This document shows positions 60,444 through 64,000 of a stretch of 64,000 nt of DNA, piece by piece (the first letter of the stretch is position 1; each line of letters opens with the position of its first letter). Source of the DNA: Bacteroidota bacterium (GTDB lineage Bacteria > Bacteroidota > Bacteroidia > Chitinophagales > Chitinophagaceae). The DNA lies in the NCBI GenBank assembly GCA_023428755.1, contig JAEYWX010000017.1, positions 62,001 through 126,000 on the forward strand, given 5' to 3'. The notes below the pieces were generated by a model. It ran no database searches, was not told where the DNA came from, and worked only from the letters and a program-made list of their open reading frames with translations. A program made the translations under genes and the position numbers.

Positions 60444-61079
60444 ATGACAAGAATTGCAGTATTTGAAGATAATAATCACCTGCGTACAACATTGCAGGTG
60501 CTGCTTGAGTCGGCAGATGGGTTTGCCTGCACCGGGGTGTATGCTAATTGTGATAACATGCTGCTGTTGTTAGAGGAAAACCCCTGCGATATTGTGTTGA
60601 TGGATATCGAAATGCCCGGGTTGAACGGAATAGAAGCTACCAAACTGATCCGACAACATTTTCCAAACATGCACGTGTTGATCCAGACTGCTTTTTTTGA
60701 CGACAGTTATATTTTCAACGCAATTTGTGCCGGTGCATCGGGCTACATTTTAAAAACCACGTCACCTTCGGGTTATCTTGAAGCGTTGAGAGAAGTGGAA
60801 AGCGGCGGCTCTCCAATGACGCCCGGTATTGCCAGGCGTATGCTTGAATTATTCAGAGTTAATTTGCAACCTGCCGTTACAACCGATTATCAACTTACTC
60901 CACGGGAAAAAGAAATTCTGCAAATGCTCGTTAATGGCAAGAGCTATAAAATGATTGCCGCCGAATCAAACATTGCTACCGACACCGTTAAATCACATAT
61001 CCGGAATATTTATGCCAAGCTGCATGTAAACTCCGGTACCGAAGCTGTATCAAAAGCCATTCGGGATAAAATCGTTTAA
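60444..61079 (+). CDS. NarL/LuxR-family response regulator
   Basis: 211 aa. Receiver domain with acidic pocket E8-D9 ('IAVFEDNN') and phospho-acceptor D54 ('DIVLMDIEMPGLNG'), Thr ~82 region and Lys ('YILKTTSPSGY'). C-terminal GerE HTH ('LTPREKEILQMLVNGKSYKMIAAESNIATDTVKSHIRNIYAKL', region ~148-190). Pairs with the upstream TPR kinase. Promoter targets unknown. Confidence 0.93.
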   Translation: MTRIAVFEDNNHLRTTLQVLLESADGFACTGVYANCDNMLLLLEENPCDIVLMDIEMPGLNGIEATKLIRQHFPNMHVLIQTAFFDDSYIFNAICAGASGYILKTTSPSGYLEALREVESGGSPMTPGIARRMLELFRVNLQPAVTTDYQLTPREKEILQMLVNGKSYKMIAAESNIATDTVKSHIRNIYAKLHVNSGTEAVSKAIRDKIV

Positions 61080-61189
61080 CACTTCCCGTTATTCATCTCC
61101 ATTTTTGCGATTGGGTTTTAACTTCTTTTTGAAACAGTTGCTGCTACGGTATGCAGTTTCGTGTGTTCACCTCTCACCTATTTTCGCTA

Positions 61190-61220
61190 TTGACCTGCTG
61201 TTGTTGAATAGATAGTTTTG
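61190..61220 (+). promoter_or_regulatory. Predicted promoter of the 61262 lipoprotein
   Basis: TTG (61190-61192), a 20-nt spacer, TAGTTTTG (61213-61220), an exact fit to TTG-N20-TAnnTTTG. Leader about 35 nt. Confidence 0.7.
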
Positions 61221-61261
61221 ACATCGTAATCACACAACAAAACGAAGCAAAACACTTCACC

Positions 61262-61819
61262 ATGAAACAACAACTCCTGTTATCATTGCTGGCAATCCTG
61301 TTCGTATTGGCATGCAAAAAAGAAACTACAAATGAACAACCCACCAACCTGCGTACAAGCGGTTTTCTTTGTACAATTGGTATTAAGTCCAATGAGCAAG
61401 CTTATCCAAACCCTGATACAGTTTGCGTGGGTTCAAGCTCAAGCGGCACCTCCTACAGTATCCGGGATTATTCTCATACGGCGATCGGCAGTTTTATTGT
61501 TCGGCCACGTGATATCTGGACACTGGAAACAACCGGCGACAATAACTGGTACCTGAAAAATCATGTGGGAAAGTATTTAAGTTTTGAAGACACACCTTAC
61601 CCGGTTAATGATGAATACAGTATTGATCTGGAAGATGCTCCTACTGAAAAAAGTGTTTTCATTCGCAGCTACAGCAGCGGACAAAATGTTTATCTCGAAT
61701 CAAAATTCAAAAGAGGTTACTTTCTGATCTCCCGTGCAGGAAATGTTTCACCGCCCGATCCCAGCCACAGCAGTATACGTTTTCAAAAAAAGAAACAACC
61801 CTGGTTTTTTATGCCTTGA
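61262..61819 (+). CDS. Hypothetical lipoprotein
   Basis: 185 aa. Lipobox 'FVLAC' (Cys ~18). Mature chain: 'RPRDIWTLETTGDNNWYLKNHVGKYLSFED', then 'VFIRSYSSGQNVYLESKFKRGYFLISRAGN', an alternating W/Y/L pattern that suggests a beta-trefoil or fascin-like fold (inference). Good upstream promoter; terminator shared with the tRNA. Follows the two-component system without belonging to it. Confidence 0.6.
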   Translation: MKQQLLLSLLAILFVLACKKETTNEQPTNLRTSGFLCTIGIKSNEQAYPNPDTVCVGSSSSGTSYSIRDYSHTAIGSFIVRPRDIWTLETTGDNNWYLKNHVGKYLSFEDTPYPVNDEYSIDLEDAPTEKSVFIRSYSSGQNVYLESKFKRGYFLISRAGNVSPPDPSHSSIRFQKKKQPWFFMP

Positions 61820-61873
61820 TATTGGTTTACTGTAAGAAGGTTCATTTACAGATACCGAAGGGAATATCAACCC

Positions 61874-61915
61874 AAAAAAACAAAAGCTTCACTTTTCAGT
61901 GAAGCTTTTGTTTTA
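61874..61915. terminator. Bidirectional terminator between lipoprotein and tRNA-Pro
   Basis: CAAAAGCTTCACT (61881-61893) and AGTGAAGCTTTTG (61898-61910) form a perfect 13-bp stem, with A7 on the left (T7 on minus) and TTTT on the right. Confidence 0.9.
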
Positions 61916-61916
61916 G

Positions 61917-61990
61917 TCGGGACGACTAGATTCGAACTAGCGACCCCTTGCACCCCATGCAAGTGCGCTACCGGGCTGCGCTACGTCCCG
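61917..61990 (-). tRNA. tRNA-Pro (anticodon GGG)
   Basis: 74 nt on the minus strand, cloverleaf read directly. Acceptor CGGGACG/CGTCCCG, discriminator A, D stem GCGC/GCGC, anticodon stem CTTGC/GCAAG around loop ATGGGGT (anticodon GGG), T arm GCTAG-TTCGAAT-CTAGT. CCA is not encoded. GGG reads CCC and CCU. Confidence 0.95.
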
Positions 61991-62001
61991 AACAAAAAAT
62001 A

Positions 62002-62021
62002 GAAATCCACCCCTGGATTTC
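62002..62021 (-). other. 8-bp hairpin in the tRNA-Pro precursor leader
   Basis: GAAATCCA/TGGATTTC around CCCC, near the expected transcript start (about 62024) and 11 nt before the tRNA 5' end. It may protect or present the RNase P site. Confidence 0.5.
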
Positions 62022-62030
62022 AACGGGCAG

Positions 62031-62061
62031 CAAATGTAAGATTTAAATCTATTTGCTGCAA
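62031..62061 (-). promoter_or_regulatory. Predicted promoter of tRNA-Pro
   Basis: Minus strand: TTG (complement of 62059-62061), a 20-nt spacer, TACATTTG (complement of 62031-62038), exact consensus. The spacer contains the palindrome AGATTTAAATCT (62039-62050), and GCAGCAAAT/ATTTGCTGC arms (62028-62036 and 62051-62059) flank it. Confidence 0.7.
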
Positions 62062-62111
62062 AATCAATCAAAAAAAACGATCTTAGCGGCGCAATAACTC
62101 GAACCCGTTAC

Positions 62112-63377
62112 ATGACCATACTCATCAGGCAGGCACACATTATTGATCCCGCTTCTCCGTTTCATTCAACACAGCAGGATGTTTTGATTGAAAACGGATC
62201 GATCACCAAAATCGGGCAATTACAAAATAGTTCAGCCGATACAATTATTGAACATCCCCATCTTCACCTTTCTCCGGGATGGGTGGATCTGTTTGTAAAC
62301 TTTTGCGATCCCGGCTACGAATACAAAGAAACACTGGAAACAGGGATGGCAGCAGCGGCAGCAGGCGGTTTTACAGAAGTAATGGTGTTGCCCAATACCA
62401 ACCCGGTTGTGTCGGGAAAATCGCAGGTGGAATATCTCGTACAACGTTCGAAATACGCAGCGGTATCGATTCATCCGCTGGGTGCAGTTACCAAACAGGC
62501 CGAAGGAAAAGAACTGGCAGAGATGTATGATATGAAAGCAGCCGGTGCAGTAGCTTTTACGGATGGTGTTCATCCCGTACAATCAGCCGGCTTATTACTC
62601 AAAGCGCTGCAATATGTAAAAGCATTTGATGGAACTGTGATACAGATACCTGATGATAAAACCATCGGTACACATGGATTGATCAATGAAGGAATTGTAA
62701 GTACACGCCTGGGTTTGCCGGGTAAACCGATGCTGGCAGAAGAGATCCAGGTGGCCAGGGATATTAAACTCACCCGCTATGCAGAATCCAAACTGCATTT
62801 CACCGGTGTTACATCGCCGAAAAGCCTGGAATACATCAATCGCTCAAAAGAAACAGGAACTGCTGTGAGTTGCTCTGTAACTCCGGCTCACTTATATTTT
62901 ACAGATGAAGATTTACAGACCTACGATACAAATCTGAAACTCTATCCACCCGTACGCACCGTTACCGAACGTGATGCACTGCGTACTGCAGTATTAAACG
63001 GATCGGTTGATTGTATTACATCGCATCATCAGCCACATGAATACGACAGTAAAGTGTGTGAGTTTGAATATGCCAAGCCGGGCATGATCGGTTTGGAAAC
63101 CAGTTATGGTGTAATGGGCGCTGTATTGGGCGATGCATTAACTGCCGAAAAATGGGTGGAGCTGGCAAGCATTAACCCACGCAAAATTTTAGGATTGCAG
63201 ATGCCCGAAATCAAAGAAGGTGCAGCAGCGAATGTAACATTGTTTATACCGCAGGCGACATATGTGTTTACCGAAGATGCCATCTGCTCCAAATCAAAGA
63301 ACTCTGCCTTTGTTGGTAAAGAATTGAAAGGGAAAGTGGTTGGAATCATCAATAACAATCAACTGAAACTTAACTAA
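62112..63377 (+). CDS. Dihydroorotase-like amidohydrolase lacking metal-ligand residues
   Basis: 421 aa, overall like class I dihydroorotase ('ETLETGMAAAAAGGFTEVMVLPNTNPV', 'VSCSVTPAHLYFTDEDLQ', 'KLYPPVRT', 'GLETSYGVM'). The metal motif DxHxH is DLFVN (residues 59-63), the substrate Arg of RDPG is Cys65, and the catalytic Asp of TDHAPH is His (SHHQPH). It is therefore probably not a working dihydroorotase. It may be a structural partner of aspartate transcarbamoylase, as non-catalytic PyrC' is in Pseudomonas, or have a new role. Followed by DUF4199 and GT2 genes. Confidence 0.88.
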   Translation: MTILIRQAHIIDPASPFHSTQQDVLIENGSITKIGQLQNSSADTIIEHPHLHLSPGWVDLFVNFCDPGYEYKETLETGMAAAAAGGFTEVMVLPNTNPVVSGKSQVEYLVQRSKYAAVSIHPLGAVTKQAEGKELAEMYDMKAAGAVAFTDGVHPVQSAGLLLKALQYVKAFDGTVIQIPDDKTIGTHGLINEGIVSTRLGLPGKPMLAEEIQVARDIKLTRYAESKLHFTGVTSPKSLEYINRSKETGTAVSCSVTPAHLYFTDEDLQTYDTNLKLYPPVRTVTERDALRTAVLNGSVDCITSHHQPHEYDSKVCEFEYAKPGMIGLETSYGVMGAVLGDALTAEKWVELASINPRKILGLQMPEIKEGAAANVTLFIPQATYVFTEDAICSKSKNSAFVGKELKGKVVGIINNNQLKLN

Positions 63378-63386
63378 ACAAATTTT

Positions 63387-63929
63387 ATGGAAGCAAAACA
63401 AACAAACCCGCTTTTACAATTTGGATTATTGTCAGCTGCGGTTGGAGTGATCGCCTATATTGGCTTATACCTTGGTGGAGTAAAACTAATGACAAGCCCC
63501 CTGGCCTTTGTTCTCAACTTGTTGCCAATTGTATTTGCAGTGATGGCCTGTATTACCATTAAAAAACGAAATGGCGGTTACCTGGAATTTGGACAGGCCT
63601 TAAAAACGAGCTTTGGCGTATTTGTGATTACAGGATTAGCAGTGAGCATTTTTTCATATGTATTGCTGAATTTTATTGATCTTGAATTCAAACAGGCGAT
63701 GCAGCAAACATCGCTGGAAATGTCAGAGAAAATGATGAAGCGTTTTGGTGCATCACAAGATCAGATAGATAAGGCACTCGACGAGGCAACCAAGAAAGAT
63801 AACTTCAGCTTCGGTAATGTGATGTTGGGCTTTGCCATCAGTTGCTTTGTTTATTTTCTTCTCTCACTCATCATCGCATTGATCGTTCGGAGAAAGAATC
63901 CGGAAAATGAAATGCCACAAACCATGTAA
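63387..63929 (+). CDS. DUF4199 family membrane protein
   Basis: 180 aa, four membrane helices ('LLQFGLLSAAVGVIAYIGLYLGG', 'LAFVLNLLPIVFAVMACITI', 'SFGVFVITGLAVSIFSYVLLNFI', 'VMLGFAISCFVYFLLSLIIALIV'). A Met/Lys/Asp-rich loop lies between helices 3 and 4, as is usual for DUF4199. 9 bp after the dihydroorotase-like gene and 8 bp before the GT2 start, so one operon. Function unknown. Confidence 0.88.
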   Translation: MEAKQTNPLLQFGLLSAAVGVIAYIGLYLGGVKLMTSPLAFVLNLLPIVFAVMACITIKKRNGGYLEFGQALKTSFGVFVITGLAVSIFSYVLLNFIDLEFKQAMQQTSLEMSEKMMKRFGASQDQIDKALDEATKKDNFSFGNVMLGFAISCFVYFLLSLIIALIVRRKNPENEMPQTM

Positions 63930-63937
63930 ATTCATTC

Positions 63938-64000
63938 ATGAACCTGAGCCTTGTTATACCGCTGAAAGATGAAGCAGAATCGTTACCTGAACTGTGCGCC
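63938..64000 (+). CDS. Glycosyltransferase family 2 protein (partial, start only)
   Basis: First 21 codons: MNLSLVIPLKDEAESLPELCA, the classic N-terminus of GT-A glycosyltransferases such as dolichol-phosphate mannosyltransferase-like enzymes ('SLVIPLKDEAESLPEL'). Truncated by the window edge. Confidence 0.8.
   Translation, partial: MNLSLVIPLKDEAESLPELCA

Overview
The window is a chromosomal segment of a Bacteroidota bacterium, most likely family Chitinophagaceae. A Lacibacter-like genus is only a guess from overall protein character. Several things point there. Promoters match the Bacteroidota pattern TTG-N19-23-TAnnTTTG. Shine-Dalgarno sequences are weak or absent. Many proteins belong to Bacteroidota-typical families (GSCFA, DUF4270, DUF4397, DUF4199, DUF4260, OMP_b-brl_3 receptors), and secD and secF are fused. 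There is no phage, IS element, CRISPR array or rRNA operon. The content is mostly housekeeping, with a few small accessory insertions.

Layout. 0-1.6 kb: HD-domain protein, a perfect 25-bp inverted repeat, and a small repeat-bounded unit with a membrane-protein gene. 1.5-5.4 kb: a minus-strand cluster (HTH regulator, HMG-CoA lyase, GSCFA protein), then small exported/hypothetical genes. 5.4-10 kb (minus): rlmB, metK, DUF4270 lipoprotein, and a short GT5-like 'glycogen synthase'. 10-17.3 kb (plus): panC, panD, a flippase-like membrane protein, rfaE2, ppk1, ppx and panB, with a four-helix-bundle (IVS-type) gene inserted between ppx and panB. 17.3-20.5 kb (minus): aminotransferase, DUF4397 lipoprotein, class-A-beta-lactamase-like hydrolase. 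20.6-26.2 kb: secDF and a Kef-type antiporter. 26.2-27 kb: a strange gene-free stretch, very A/C-rich with no GG, carrying its own promoter and terminator. 27-32.5 kb: BtuF-like binding protein, GT-C membrane protein, fbaA, accD, smpB, SET-domain protein. 32.6-40 kb (minus): porin-like protein, parC, DUF4260, DUF1835, methyltransferase, parE. 40-45.5 kb: small and exported proteins, a META-domain lipoprotein and a lipase. 45.6-48 kb (minus): OMP_b-brl_3 receptor. 48.1-52.8 kb: a tight run miaB, sigma-54 activator, lptE, acidic repeat protein, secG. 53-58.3 kb: mltG, BrkB-like protein, two thioredoxin-fold proteins, trmH-like, M23 peptidase and L,D-transpeptidase. 58.5-61.1 kb: a TPR histidine kinase and a NarL-type response regulator. 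61.2-64 kb: lipoprotein, tRNA-Pro(GGG), a dihydroorotase-like protein lacking metal ligands, DUF4199, and the start of a GT2 glycosyltransferase.

Functional themes. Pantothenate synthesis is complete for panB/C/D but split over 6 kb. Polyphosphate synthesis and hydrolysis overlap (ppk1/ppx). Envelope biogenesis is well represented (SecDF, SecG, LptE, MltG, LD-transpeptidase, M23, rfaE2). Topoisomerase IV is encoded by parE and parC with three genes between them.

The most unusual signals are: (1) the G-poor, CC-punctuated putative RNA at about 26.4-26.85 kb; (2) the start codon of the next gene lying in the loop of a textbook terminator hairpin; (3) a 7-bp tandem repeat encoding the LptE signal-peptide core; (4) stacked palindromes over the SET-gene Shine-Dalgarno; (5) an orphan IVS-like gene flanked by inverted repeats; and (6) the repeat-bounded unit at about 0.8-1.5 kb. 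All calls come from reading the sequence; no database search was run.
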